From: an uncultured Christensenella sp.
GTDB taxonomy: Bacteria; Bacillota; Clostridia; Christensenellales; CAG-917
Direction of reading: 5' to 3'
Length of the DNA stretch: 64,000 nt
Assembly: GCA_910577815.1 (NCBI GenBank)
Contig: CAJTNO010000002.1
Location: 124,001 to 188,000, forward strand
The notes beneath the pieces are model-generated. The model was not told the origin of the DNA, made no database searches, and saw nothing but the letters and a program-made list of their open reading frames with translations. The translations under genes were made by a program, and so were the position numbers. Positions 1 through 8,021 of the stretch are shown here, in pieces; position 1 is the stretch's first letter, and every line of letters starts with the position of its first letter.

Positions 1-473
1 GAGGGAACGCAGATTATTCCCAGCTGTATTTTAAATCTTTTTACAGTGCTGTCCAGCTTATCCATATGATAGACGGGTTTGCCGTTTATCTCGGTGCCTA
101 TAACGCTTTGGTTGACGTCAAAGGCGGCAACTATATTAAGTCCGTAATTGCGGAAGCCGTCATAGCCCATAATAGCTCTGCCGAGTCCGCCTACGCCGAC
201 AAGCACCGCGTCGCGCGTATTGTTATAACCTAAATATCCTTCGAGGTCGGCAATAAGCTCTTTGGTGATATATCCCGTTTTAGGCTTTCCCGCCACGGAT
301 GAAACAAACGCAATATCCTTGCGCACCTGTACGGGATTAAGTCCCAATCCGTTTGCAATGGTCGTACTGGACACCGTAGGCACAGCCTGCTTATCAAGCT
401 GATAAAGGTATCTCAGATAAGACGGCAAGCGTCTTAGGGTTGCTTTTGACATCTCGGTATTCTGTTCCTGCAT
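1..473 (-). CDS. rex: Redox-sensing transcriptional repressor Rex (C-terminus off the left edge)
   Basis: Rex represses fermentative and electron-transport genes and leaves DNA when the NADH/NAD+ ratio rises. The 157 visible residues hold an N-terminal winged helix (about 15-68, with VRKDIAFVSSVAGKPKTGY) and the start of a Rossmann NAD(H) domain with GVGGLG at 93-98. The family is about 210 residues, so roughly 50 are missing past the edge. The start is the ATG at 473 behind GGAGG. It lies 34 bp downstream of the SCIFF maturase stop on the same strand with no terminator between, so it is probably the last gene of that operon. The family call is firm; the operon membership is inference. Confidence 0.95.
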   Translation of the reverse strand, partial: MQEQNTEMSKATLRRLPSYLRYLYQLDKQAVPTVSSTTIANGLGLNPVQVRKDIAFVSSVAGKPKTGYITKELIADLEGYLGYNNTRDAVLVGVGGLGRAIMGYDGFRNYGLNIVAAFDVNQSVIGTEINGKPVYHMDKLDSTVKRFKIQLGIICVP

Positions 474-507
474 AATTACCTCCAATCAAATGTTTTATTG
501 CTATAAT

Positions 508-1893
508 TTAATCACACGAAGTGTGCGAGTCGGTTGAGAGGCTTGCGCCGATTTGTAACGCTATTGCACTTTCAATACGTTTTTTAAACAAATCACAGCC
601 ATATGAGTAAACTCCGTTTATATCGCCGGTTGCATTGTATGCGTTTGCGGCGCAACCGCCGGAGCAATAAAGTCTTGCCCAACAATCGTCGCATTCCTTA
701 CGAGAATAAGCATTGCAGCGTTTAAATTTATCGCGTGTATCCGTGCGGGTAACGCCCTGCCATATATCGCCCATCAGATAATCCTTGTTGCCAACAAACT
801 GGTGACAGGGGTACAGCTCTCCCGTAGGCGTAACGGCTAAATATTCCGTGCCGCTGCCACAGCCCGAAATACGCTTATATATACACGGTCCGCCCTCGAG
901 GTCGAGCATATAATGATAAAATGTAAAGGGCTTGCCCTGCTTTTCACGCTCGAGCATCATAACCGCAAGCTTTTCGTACTCCTTAAGCACTGTCTGTTTA
1001 TCCTCCTCGGTAAGCGCGTATGCGTCGGCGGGAGGACACACGACAGGCTCCATACTCAGCTCGTTAAAGCCGAGGTCGAGCATTGTCTGAATATCCTTTG
1101 TGAAATCGGGATTGAAATGCGTAAAGGTGCCGCGCATATAATAGCTCTTATCTCCGCGCGCCTTTACAAATTTCTGAAACTTAGGTACGATAACGTCAAA
1201 GCTGCCCTGTCCGCCCTCCGTCTTGCGGAAGCGGTCGTTGACCTCGCGCCTGCCGTCAAGACTGAGCACCACGTTGTCCATTTCACGGTTGGCAAAGTCA
1301 ATAACGTCGTCGTCTATAAGCATTCCGTTTGTCGTAAGAGTAAAGCGAAAATGCTTGCCCTTTTCATTCTCTATAGACCGAGCATATTCCACAAGTCTTT
1401 TTACGACGTCAAAGTTCATAAGCGGCTCGCCGCCGAAAAAGTCAACCTCGAGATTGTGACGGGTGCCGCTGTTCTCCACAAGAAAATCAAGCGCGCGCTT
1501 TCCGACCTCGAAGGACATAAGCGCACGTTCGCCGTGATATTTCCCCTGCGCGGCGAAGCAGTATTCGCAGTTTAAATTACAGGTATGAGCAACGTGCAGA
1601 CAAAGCGCTTTTATAACGGTATCGCGCTTTGCAAGCTTCTCCACGTCGGGACGGAAGGTGTCCTCTGCAAATAAAAGCCCCTCCGCTTTTAATCCGTCAA
1701 CGTCCTCAAGGCACTCGATAACATCCTGCTCGCTCACGTTGTGCTTACTGCTGACTGTACGTATAATCTCGTCGCGCGAGGTGTTTTCGTAGGCGTTTAT
1801 GACGTCAAAAGCCACGTCGTCCACACAGTGAACGCTTCCGCTCACCGAGTCAAGCGCTACGTTGTATCCGTTTTGTCTGAAAGTATGTACCAT
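508..1893 (-). CDS. scfB: SCIFF peptide thioether maturase (radical SAM/SPASM)
   Basis: This enzyme installs a thioether cross-link in the SCIFF precursor encoded directly upstream. The 461 residues show an N-terminal peptide-recognition region (about 1-90), the radical SAM cluster site C105-x3-C109-x2-C112 (CNLNCEYC), the DFFGGEPL segment and a C-terminal SPASM region with CGSGTEYLAVTPTGELYPC and the C-x2-C...CSGGC cluster near 400-420. Length and Cys spacing are those of the family. The start is ATG 1893, with only a weak AAGG upstream, and a terminator-like hairpin lies between it and the peptide gene, which should keep enzyme expression well below that of the peptide. The symbol scfB follows clostridial usage. 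Confidence 0.95.
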   Translation of the reverse strand: MVHTFRQNGYNVALDSVSGSVHCVDDVAFDVINAYENTSRDEIIRTVSSKHNVSEQDVIECLEDVDGLKAEGLLFAEDTFRPDVEKLAKRDTVIKALCLHVAHTCNLNCEYCFAAQGKYHGERALMSFEVGKRALDFLVENSGTRHNLEVDFFGGEPLMNFDVVKRLVEYARSIENEKGKHFRFTLTTNGMLIDDDVIDFANREMDNVVLSLDGRREVNDRFRKTEGGQGSFDVIVPKFQKFVKARGDKSYYMRGTFTHFNPDFTKDIQTMLDLGFNELSMEPVVCPPADAYALTEEDKQTVLKEYEKLAVMMLEREKQGKPFTFYHYMLDLEGGPCIYKRISGCGSGTEYLAVTPTGELYPCHQFVGNKDYLMGDIWQGVTRTDTRDKFKRCNAYSRKECDDCWARLYCSGGCAANAYNATGDINGVYSYGCDLFKKRIESAIALQIGASLSTDSHTSCD

Positions 1894-1913
1894 ATATTCG
1901 CAACCTTAACTTG

Positions 1914-1939
1914 AAAAACGCCTATCCTTACGATAGGCG
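1914..1939 (-). terminator. Intrinsic terminator/attenuator between SCIFF peptide and maturase
   Basis: Perfect 8-bp stem (1919-1926 with 1932-1939), 5-nt loop, followed on the minus strand by five T (1914-1918). It begins 25 nt after the peptide stop codon and before the maturase start. Partial read-through would give much peptide mRNA and little enzyme mRNA. Confidence 0.75.
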
Positions 1940-1964
1940 ATATCTCATTTCTGTAAAATCGGGT

Positions 1965-2111
1965 TTATTTTGCCGCTTTCTCGCACTTCTGATTGGCAAC
2001 GCCGCAAGAGGTCTTGCAAGCGGATTGACAAGAGGTCTGGCATTCGCCGCAGCCGCCGTTTTTCTTGCTCTCGCCGAGATTGCGCGTTTTAAGTGTAATA
2101 ATTCTTTTCAT
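1965..2111 (-). CDS. scfA: SCIFF ribosomal peptide precursor (six cysteines in forty-five)
   Basis: A 48-residue peptide, substrate of the radical SAM maturase encoded just downstream. It begins MKRIITLKTRNLGESKKNG and then carries the conserved core CGECQTSCQSACKTSCGVA followed by QKCEKAAK. The six cysteines of the signature sit at 21, 24, 28, 32, 36 and 43. The ATG at 2111 follows AAAGGAG. The 5' promoter is excellent and a terminator follows the stop. SCIFF peptides are nearly universal in Clostridia, but the role of the mature product is not established to my knowledge. Confidence 0.96.
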   Translation of the reverse strand: MKRIITLKTRNLGESKKNGGCGECQTSCQSACKTSCGVANQKCEKAAK

Positions 2112-2160
2112 AGTTATGCTCCTTTATGTTTCTTATATTTTATAAATAAATATCTTTTAC

Positions 2161-2189
2161 ATTATAGATATAAATACCTTACCTGTCAA
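2161..2189 (-). promoter_or_regulatory. Vegetative promoter of the SCIFF operon
   Basis: Read on the minus strand: consensus -35 TTGACA (2184-2189), exactly 17 bp spacer, consensus -10 TATAAT (2161-2166). The peptide ATG lies 50 nt downstream of the -10. This is the only perfect consensus promoter I found in the window, which implies strong expression of the peptide. Confidence 0.85.
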
Positions 2190-2261
2190 GCGGCAAGCGC
2201 GCACTGATAGCGGCAACCTCTGTTTAACGCAATTCGCTTTCATATGTACGACGCACGTATA

Positions 2262-3761
2262 TCAGTTTACGTCATAGATAGACGGCTGAGCGACGGTAAA
2301 AATATTATCGGGGAAAGCCCGTCTTTCGCTTTCCACGTTCACACCGCACTCATACAAAAACAGCGCGTGCCTTAAAACGTCCTGGGCTATTATCTCGCCC
2401 TTGCATATTATCGGCGCGCCGGGAGGATACGCCCATATATTCTCTGCGGCTACGTGTCCTACAGAATTTTCAAAATCGACAAAATCGAGGTCTAAAGTAT
2501 CGATTTCGTATGGTTCAAATGCCTTTTTAGGTAGTTTCACTCCGTTTATATTTACCAACCCGCGCCTTTGTCCAGCCTCGTTTTCGAGTTCGAAAACCGC
2601 CTCGGAAAGCGCAAGGTAGGTTGACAGTCCGTCGCCCGCTCCCGTCATAGCCAAAGCATAGTTCGAGCTTGCCATTTCAAGCTCTATCTTGTATTTGCTC
2701 CTCAGCGTGCGCATAAAATCTATTCCGCTCATCGAGCTTTCAACCGTCAAAAACACAAGCTTGGTCTTATCATATGCAAATACTCTGCCCTCTCTTGCTC
2801 CGTTGAAAATTTTAAATTTTTTAGAACGGGCAAAGCTCCTGCGGAATTTATCCACCATATCGCTCCACGCCTCGAGCGCTCCTGCGCCCTCGTGAGTCAG
2901 ATAATGCACGCAGCCGTCTATGGACGACATAAGCACGTAGGACGGAGAGCTGCTTTCAAATACCGCTAAATTTCTGTCCACCGCCGCTATGTCCACCCTA
3001 TCCGAGCAGATGTGCAGCACCGCCGTCTGCGTAAGACTCGGCAACGTCTTATGCATACTGTTTACAACTATATCCGCGCCGAGATTGCGCGCGCTCTGTT
3101 CAAATCTTCTGCTTAGCCCGAGGTGCGCTCCGTGAGCCTCGTCCACAAACAGCAGCACGTTATGCTTGCGGCAGATTTCCGCAATAGACTTTATATCGGA
3201 CAGCACGCCTTCATATGTTGGACTTGTAATAACCACAAGCTTTATATCCCTGTGTATCAGAAGCTCGCGCTGTACGTCCTCGGGCATAACCGAGCCGTAA
3301 AAGCCGTACTCCTCAAAATATGCGGGCATCACATAATACGGCCTCAAAGCGCACAGCTCGACGGCATTGTATACGCTCTTATGGCAGTTTCTCGCAATAA
3401 GCACACCGTCGCCCGCGTGCGTCGTCGCGCGGATTGCCGCGAGTATTCCGCTTGTAGAACCGCCTACGAGATACCTGCTTTCCTTAACGCAAAAGAAATC
3501 CGCCGTGCGCTGCTGCGCATATTTAAGCATATCCTTGGAATTGTGCAGATTGTCAAAGCCCTCTATCTCCGTGACGTCTATCGTCTGCGCACCGTTCAGA
3601 TATTCAAGCTTTTTATTGCGCTTATGCCCCGGCATATGAAACGGAACCGCGCCGCCGTTATCGTACTCGCGCAAAAGCATTGCAAGGGTTTTTGTATCCT
3701 GCACCTTTGCGTCCGCACCTACCTTCCCTTTAAAAAACGTTTTATTACCCGACCTTCTCAT
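2262..3761 (-). CDS. Orn/Lys/Arg decarboxylase family PLP enzyme
   Basis: A fold-type I PLP decarboxylase of the Gram-positive SpeA/YaaO/Cad type, 499 residues. It acts on a basic amino acid, probably arginine or lysine, feeding polyamine synthesis or acid resistance; the substrate is not readable from the sequence. Landmarks are the substrate-entry motif FHMPGHK (41-47), GGSTSGILAAI (100-110), VDEAHGAHLG (206-215) and the Schiff-base lysine in SMHKT (K238). The C-terminal domain ends with the PPGAPIICKGE-type segment. About 25 residues precede the usual family start. ATG 3761 has no ribosome site and lies 6 nt after an extended -10 box, so translation is probably leaderless. Confidence 0.92.
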   Translation of the reverse strand: MRRSGNKTFFKGKVGADAKVQDTKTLAMLLREYDNGGAVPFHMPGHKRNKKLEYLNGAQTIDVTEIEGFDNLHNSKDMLKYAQQRTADFFCVKESRYLVGGSTSGILAAIRATTHAGDGVLIARNCHKSVYNAVELCALRPYYVMPAYFEEYGFYGSVMPEDVQRELLIHRDIKLVVITSPTYEGVLSDIKSIAEICRKHNVLLFVDEAHGAHLGLSRRFEQSARNLGADIVVNSMHKTLPSLTQTAVLHICSDRVDIAAVDRNLAVFESSSPSYVLMSSIDGCVHYLTHEGAGALEAWSDMVDKFRRSFARSKKFKIFNGAREGRVFAYDKTKLVFLTVESSMSGIDFMRTLRSKYKIELEMASSNYALAMTGAGDGLSTYLALSEAVFELENEAGQRRGLVNINGVKLPKKAFEPYEIDTLDLDFVDFENSVGHVAAENIWAYPPGAPIICKGEIIAQDVLRHALFLYECGVNVESERRAFPDNIFTVAQPSIYDVN

Positions 3762-3767
3762 ATTTTA

Positions 3768-3776
3768 AGTATAGCA
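3768..3776 (-). promoter_or_regulatory. Extended -10 promoter, leaderless start of the decarboxylase
   Basis: On the minus strand TGC-TATACT (TGn extended -10) is followed by six nt and then the ATG at 3761, so transcription should begin at or next to the start codon. No convincing -35 and no Shine-Dalgarno are present. Confidence 0.55.
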
Positions 3777-3795
3777 TATATTCTGAAAAAAGCTA

Positions 3796-3824
3796 TGGAA
3801 ATATTTTCTTATATCTGCTACAAT
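3796..3824 (+). promoter_or_regulatory. Candidate promoter for the hydrolase-fold lipoprotein
   Basis: TGGAAA (3796-3801), 17 bp spacer ending in TGC, TACAAT (3819-3824): an extended -10 promoter divergent from that of the decarboxylase. The expected leader to ATG 3860 is about 30 nt. Confidence 0.45.
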
Positions 3825-3859
3825 AATGTAAAAATAATATTAAAAAGTAATTGATAGCA

Positions 3860-4684
3860 ATGAAAAAACGCATTTTCACAAAACTCAATATTCTGCTTAT
3901 AATTATCACACTGATTTGCTTCGGTGTTTTTGCCGTCGGCTGCAACCGGAATGAGGATAAACCGCAAAATCCCTATGCGGTAAAAAATAACTTCAGCGTG
4001 ACGGTAACAGACTGCGAGGACGCAGTGGAATTTGCGCCCGAGGGCTTCAGCCCCGATTTTGGAATGGTATTATTTACAGGGGCTTTGGTCAATCCCGAAA
4101 AATACGAATACCTTGCCCGCGCGCTTGCAGCGCAGGGATATTTGGTTGCAATATCTAAGCTTGCATATCCGCAGGCGTACGGCAATTATAATCCGAACAT
4201 ATCAACTATGCTTAAATATCCTAAGATAAAATTCTTTATCGCAGGACACGACGTCGGAGGCGGAGCCGCCGTAAGACACGCTATGGACTACGCCGCGCAC
4301 GGCTACAACGCCACGGGAGTAATACTGCTTGCGCCGACGCACTTCAAAACGCAGAAATTTGAAAACGGACAGCTTGTAAAGGACGAAAACGGCAATCCCG
4401 TGTGGGACCATTTCTCAATAGCTGACGCTTCTATACCTACCCTCCTGCTTGAAACCGACGACTTACTGCGCACAGAGGAATTAAAAGCGGAGGCACAACA
4501 GCATATCAACGGAAACGTTACTACGCTCAACACCTTGAAAAACTCAAGTTCGCTTGCCTTCAGCACGGTAAGCGCGTCATTGACAGATGACAAATCCGCT
4601 ATAGAACAGCGCAGCAATACCGTATCCGCAACAATGGATTTTATGCTTAAAACAATACGTTCTCTGGGAATTTACAAGGATTAG
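3860..4684 (+). CDS. Lipoprotein with an alpha/beta-hydrolase fold and degenerate active site
   Basis: 274 residues from ATG 3860 (an in-frame TTG at 3851 is less likely). A lipoprotein signal peptide ends in FAVGC, so the protein should be lipid-anchored outside the membrane. The body resembles chlorophyllase/dienelactone-hydrolase-like proteins: GMVLFTGALVNPEKYEYLA, then LAAQGYLVA, the nucleophile-elbow position, VILLAPTH and LLLETDD. At the elbow, where GHSxGG is usual, it reads GHDVGG, and the late loop that normally contains the catalytic His reads KNSSSLAFS. The serine and histidine of the triad are therefore apparently absent. Function unknown; a binding or altered-chemistry role is inference. 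It is convergent with the MDR gene across a shared terminator. Confidence 0.75.
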   Translation: MKKRIFTKLNILLIIITLICFGVFAVGCNRNEDKPQNPYAVKNNFSVTVTDCEDAVEFAPEGFSPDFGMVLFTGALVNPEKYEYLARALAAQGYLVAISKLAYPQAYGNYNPNISTMLKYPKIKFFIAGHDVGGGAAVRHAMDYAAHGYNATGVILLAPTHFKTQKFENGQLVKDENGNPVWDHFSIADASIPTLLLETDDLLRTEELKAEAQQHINGNVTTLNTLKNSSSLAFSTVSASLTDDKSAIEQRSNTVSATMDFMLKTIRSLGIYKD

Positions 4685-4712
4685 TTTACTGCTTCTCTAA
4701 ATAACGTATTTT

Positions 4713-4738
4713 AAAAGCACTCGGTTTGGAGTGCTTTT
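4713..4738. terminator. Bidirectional terminator
   Basis: 10-bp stem 4713-4722 / 4729-4738 (AAAAGCACTC / GAGTGCTTTT), 6-nt loop, T-rich on both strands. It serves the lipoprotein gene (plus) and the MDR gene (minus). Confidence 0.85.
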
Positions 4739-4808
4739 TTATATCAGTTAAGCTTTTAATTTTCCTCTTTCAAGCAAAATCGCTAAACAGATTTTAATCA
4801 ATAATTCC

Positions 4809-5786
4809 TTAATCTACCGTAAACAGCACCGTGTTATACTTATATGGATAATTTACGCAATCCTCAAATATTTTGGGTATGTCTTCAAAATCGGCGCGCG
4901 CGGTGATTATTCCTTTCGTATGGACTATACTGTTTGCAAGCAGATTTATGGCGGAGGGCATTTCCCCTGCTCCATCGCAAACCCCCTTGAGCTTTAATTG
5001 CTTTTTGAGTACGGTTTCCATATCCACGTTATGCTTATCATAGGTAGGATAGCCCGCTATAACCACTTCGCTTCCGTTTTTGACAAGTCGGAGTGCGGCA
5101 TTAAGTCCGACGCCCTCCGAGGTGAAAACAGCCGCCTCGCTCATACGTCCGCCCGTTATTTCGGTAACCTTGCGCTCCAAATTATCGTAAGTGGGATTGA
5201 GAGTATAATAAACGTCCCATTTTTTTGCAAGCTCCAGCTTGTCGGAATCCAAATCAATCAGAATAGGCACCATCTGATAATAAATCGCCATCTGACAAAG
5301 CACCAATCCCAGCGTACCTGCGCCGACTATTACAACGTAGTCGCCCTCCTCGCAACGGAGCGCGGAAAATACCTTGTTACCCATTGCGATATACTCCGCA
5401 AACACAGCCTCCTCGTCGGCTATGCCGTCGGGAAGAGCAAAGATGTTGTCGGACGGAACGCAGACAAAATCCCTTAACAAGCCGTCGATATTTACGCCCA
5501 TAGTTTTAATAACCGTCTCGCCGTGCTCCACCGTCCTGATATATGGGCTTATAAGCACGCGCGAGCCAAGCTTTAAGCCGAGCTCCTCGCAATCGGAACC
5601 CATATAAGCAATCGCGGAGTGCGCGGGAATGGTAACCTGCTCGTCATCTCTGTTTGCAAAGCAGGTCATATCCATTGACGACAGCGCGACCTTGGATATC
5701 TTAACCTTAAGCTCGCCCTCGCGCGGAGTCAGCGTGCCTTCTTCCATCTTTAACTTATTGGAATTGTCAATATGCCAAGCTTTCAT
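4809..5786 (-). CDS. Zinc-less medium-chain dehydrogenase/reductase (MDR) family protein
   Basis: 325 residues with the layout of zinc-dependent alcohol/polyol dehydrogenases: N-terminal catalytic-type domain, Rossmann domain with VGAGTLGL near 154-161 and ILIDLDSDKLELAKK, then the C-terminal catalytic half. The metal sites are missing. Where GICGSD is usual it reads ALSSMD, GHE is replaced by AHS, and the four-Cys structural zinc lobe is absent. The acidic residue in the EEAVFAEYIAMG segment remains. NAD(P) binding is likely, but zinc-assisted alcohol oxidation is not. ATG 5786 has AAGGTG upstream. Substrate unknown. Confidence 0.8.
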   Translation of the reverse strand: MKAWHIDNSNKLKMEEGTLTPREGELKVKISKVALSSMDMTCFANRDDEQVTIPAHSAIAYMGSDCEELGLKLGSRVLISPYIRTVEHGETVIKTMGVNIDGLLRDFVCVPSDNIFALPDGIADEEAVFAEYIAMGNKVFSALRCEEGDYVVIVGAGTLGLVLCQMAIYYQMVPILIDLDSDKLELAKKWDVYYTLNPTYDNLERKVTEITGGRMSEAAVFTSEGVGLNAALRLVKNGSEVVIAGYPTYDKHNVDMETVLKKQLKLKGVCDGAGEMPSAINLLANSIVHTKGIITARADFEDIPKIFEDCVNYPYKYNTVLFTVD

Positions 5787-5802
5787 AAATCACCTTGTTA
5801 CC

Positions 5803-5831
5803 ATTTTATCACGTTATACAGATTTTTGCAA
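5803..5831 (-). promoter_or_regulatory. Promoter of the MDR gene
   Basis: Minus strand TTGCAA (5826-5831), 17 bp spacer ending in TGA (extended -10), TAAAAT (5803-5808); 17 nt then separate the -10 from the start codon and contain AAGGTG. Confidence 0.6.
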
Positions 5832-5891
5832 CACAACTTGCCGCAACTATATATTAGGACATTCGATGCACCGAAAACGTCCCTTAGTCAA

Positions 5892-7370
5892 TCACTCGTG
5901 CAAGCGGGTAATACAGGTCATACGTTCGGGAGTTATTACGGGCGCGGTTTCGTTTATGGCAAATCTGTCACGAGAAATTTCCTCGTCGGCGTATAGATAG
6001 ATTTTCTTATCAGCCCAGGCGGTATCCACGTGCCGCTTAAGTATTCCGCTTTGCAAAACCATATCGTAAAGGTCGGGATAAACCCCGACGTATGCGGTGT
6101 CGCACCTTCCCGCTATAATGAAATCCACAAGCTCGTTGCGCAGCATAAACGCCAGCTGAGCGTCGCTTATTACAAATCCGCCGCCGCACTGCTTGCAGGG
6201 CTGAAGCATAAAATCATCGATGGGCAGACGCGTCTTTTTGCGGGTCAGCTCCACCAGTCCCAGAGGCGTCATTCCCACCGTAGTGGTTTTGAGCCTGTCG
6301 TTTTTAAGAGCCTGCTTCATAGCCTCCACAATAGCGGCGCGATGCTCCTCGCGCGCCATATCTATAAAATCTATGATTACTATGCCGCTTATGTTTCTTA
6401 TGCGAAGCTGCTTCGCAATGCACTCAACCGCCGCCAGATTGGTTTTAAACACCGTGTCCTCAAGGTCGCTCGTACCCACAAACTTGCCGGTATTGACGTC
6501 TATTACGGTACACGCCTCGGTTTTATCTATCACGATATACGCGCCGTTCGGCATCGTTACTCTTCGCTCACACAGCTGATTTATCTGCGCGCTCACGCCG
6601 TAGTGCGCCATAATGTTCCGCTCGCCTCTGTAAACCTCTATCTTTGCATTGTTTACGTATCCGCTGAGCTTGTCCGCAATAAACGCCTCGTTTACGATTA
6701 TCTCGTCCACGTCCTCGTGAATGGTGTCTCTTAGCGCGCGCTCGAACAAGGTCGCTTCCTCAAAAACTACGCTTTTTTCGGGCGCGTGCGAAAAATCCGC
6801 CAGAACCTTTTCCCAAATGCTCCAAAGCTGCTCCGCGTCCTTAATTATCTCCGCGTCGCTCGCCTTGTCCGCCGCCGAGCGTATGATAAAGCCCGAGCCC
6901 TCGGGACATATGGATTTTACAAGCTGCTCCAGATACTCGCGGCGCTTGTCGTTTTCTATCTTGCGTGAAACGCCTATGAACTCGGAGGCAGGCAAAAGCA
7001 CCAAATAGCCTCCCGCTATGGTTATATCGGTTGTGAGCCTCGCGCCCTTCTGTCCGAACTGGTCCTTTACCACCTGACACATAATCACGTCGCCGGCGGA
7101 GAGCTTTGCGGATTTTTTAGGCATAACGCTCTGAAGTCTGCTTTTATCGACAAGCGAATCGCCTACGTACATAAAGCCGTTGCGGTCAAGACCGATGTTG
7201 ACAAAGGCGGCTTTCATTCCGTTTAAGACGTTTTCAACCTTGCCTTTATAGATATTTCCCACTATTCCGCGAACGCTGGTTGTCTCTACGGAAAATTCTA
7301 CAAGCTCGCCGTTTTCCACAAGCGCGACGCGCGTACAGTAAGGAGTGTAGTCAAAGATAAGCTGTTTCAA
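5892..7370 (-). CDS. rng: Ribonuclease G (RNase E/G family)
   Basis: Endoribonuclease for 5S/16S rRNA maturation and mRNA decay, 492 residues. An S1 RNA-binding domain lies near 35-120 (GNIYKGKVENVLNGMKAAF), followed by the RNase H-like catalytic core with the two Mg-binding acidic motifs VIDVNTGKFVG and IIDFIDM, and the zinc-link PCKQCGGG. The start is TTG 7370 behind GAGG. It is the last gene of the ROK-radical SAM-DUF2344 operon, 15 bp after its neighbour. In many Clostridia rng is followed by rplU-ysxB-rpmA; here those genes do not follow. Confidence 0.95.
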   Translation of the reverse strand: MKQLIFDYTPYCTRVALVENGELVEFSVETTSVRGIVGNIYKGKVENVLNGMKAAFVNIGLDRNGFMYVGDSLVDKSRLQSVMPKKSAKLSAGDVIMCQVVKDQFGQKGARLTTDITIAGGYLVLLPASEFIGVSRKIENDKRREYLEQLVKSICPEGSGFIIRSAADKASDAEIIKDAEQLWSIWEKVLADFSHAPEKSVVFEEATLFERALRDTIHEDVDEIIVNEAFIADKLSGYVNNAKIEVYRGERNIMAHYGVSAQINQLCERRVTMPNGAYIVIDKTEACTVIDVNTGKFVGTSDLEDTVFKTNLAAVECIAKQLRIRNISGIVIIDFIDMAREEHRAAIVEAMKQALKNDRLKTTTVGMTPLGLVELTRKKTRLPIDDFMLQPCKQCGGGFVISDAQLAFMLRNELVDFIIAGRCDTAYVGVYPDLYDMVLQSGILKRHVDTAWADKKIYLYADEEISRDRFAINETAPVITPERMTCITRLHE

Positions 7371-7385
7371 ATTTTGCCTCTATAT

Positions 7386-8021
7386 TTAAAAATTCGTTTT
7401 AAGATAATCGTCGACGTTTATCAAAGCTCCGCCGACCTCGACATACTGCCGAAGCTTGCGCACGTCCGTTATGGAGATTTCGGCACCGAGCATTTCGTTC
7501 AGTCTCGGGATAAGCCTGTCGGGGCGCAGATTGGTGTTTCCGAGCGCAAGCCTGAGTCCAAGCCTTCCGTCCTCGTCAAACACGCTGTAAATTTTGTCCG
7601 ACACGTCCTCCGTAACGGTCTGCCCCTTTTTCCCGTATGAAATCTCAAAGCCGCCGCTTAAATCAATCGGCTTATACGGAACGTCTAAAATATAGTCCGC
7701 GCTTACAACCTTCCCCTGTAAATTGGGATTTTTAGGACAAACGAATATTCCGCTTGCTCTTAAGGTGTCGGGAACTGCCGAATTATATCTTTCAAAAACC
7801 TCGTCCTCATTCATATCGGTATCAATAGTAAGGTACTCCGCAACAGACGAAACGCCCACGCCCAACGGCGGAGAAAAATACACAAGCGCGTGCGGATTGA
7901 AGCCCTGCGAATAATTTACGGTTATTCCCGCCCGTCTCAGTATGCGGGACACGTGACGTAGAAGGTCGATATGCGAAATAAAGCACGCGCTGCCTGCTTT
8001 GCAATACTTAAGCGTCAGCAT
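7386..8021 (-). CDS. DUF2344 / TIGR03936 radical SAM-linked protein
   Basis: 211 residues from ATG 8021, chosen over an in-frame GTG at 8030 because GGGAGG then has correct spacing. The hallmark N-terminus is YMLTLKYCKAGSACFISHIDL, with HVSRILRRAGITVNYSQGFNPH and the SPPLGVGVSS segment. The protein is almost always encoded next to, or fused with, the TIGR03960 radical SAM protein, as here, where the two genes overlap by 7 nt. It is thought to work with that protein, possibly in RNA modification, but the reaction is unknown to me. Confidence 0.9.
   Translation of the reverse strand: MLTLKYCKAGSACFISHIDLLRHVSRILRRAGITVNYSQGFNPHALVYFSPPLGVGVSSVAEYLTIDTDMNEDEVFERYNSAVPDTLRASGIFVCPKNPNLQGKVVSADYILDVPYKPIDLSGGFEISYGKKGQTVTEDVSDKIYSVFDEDGRLGLRLALGNTNLRPDRLIPRLNEMLGAEISITDVRKLRQYVEVGGALINVDDYLKTNF

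Noticed and set aside
913..1575. 220-codon plus-strand frame opposite the SCIFF maturase
   Set aside because: Antisense shadow of a clear radical SAM gene; no recognisable domain.
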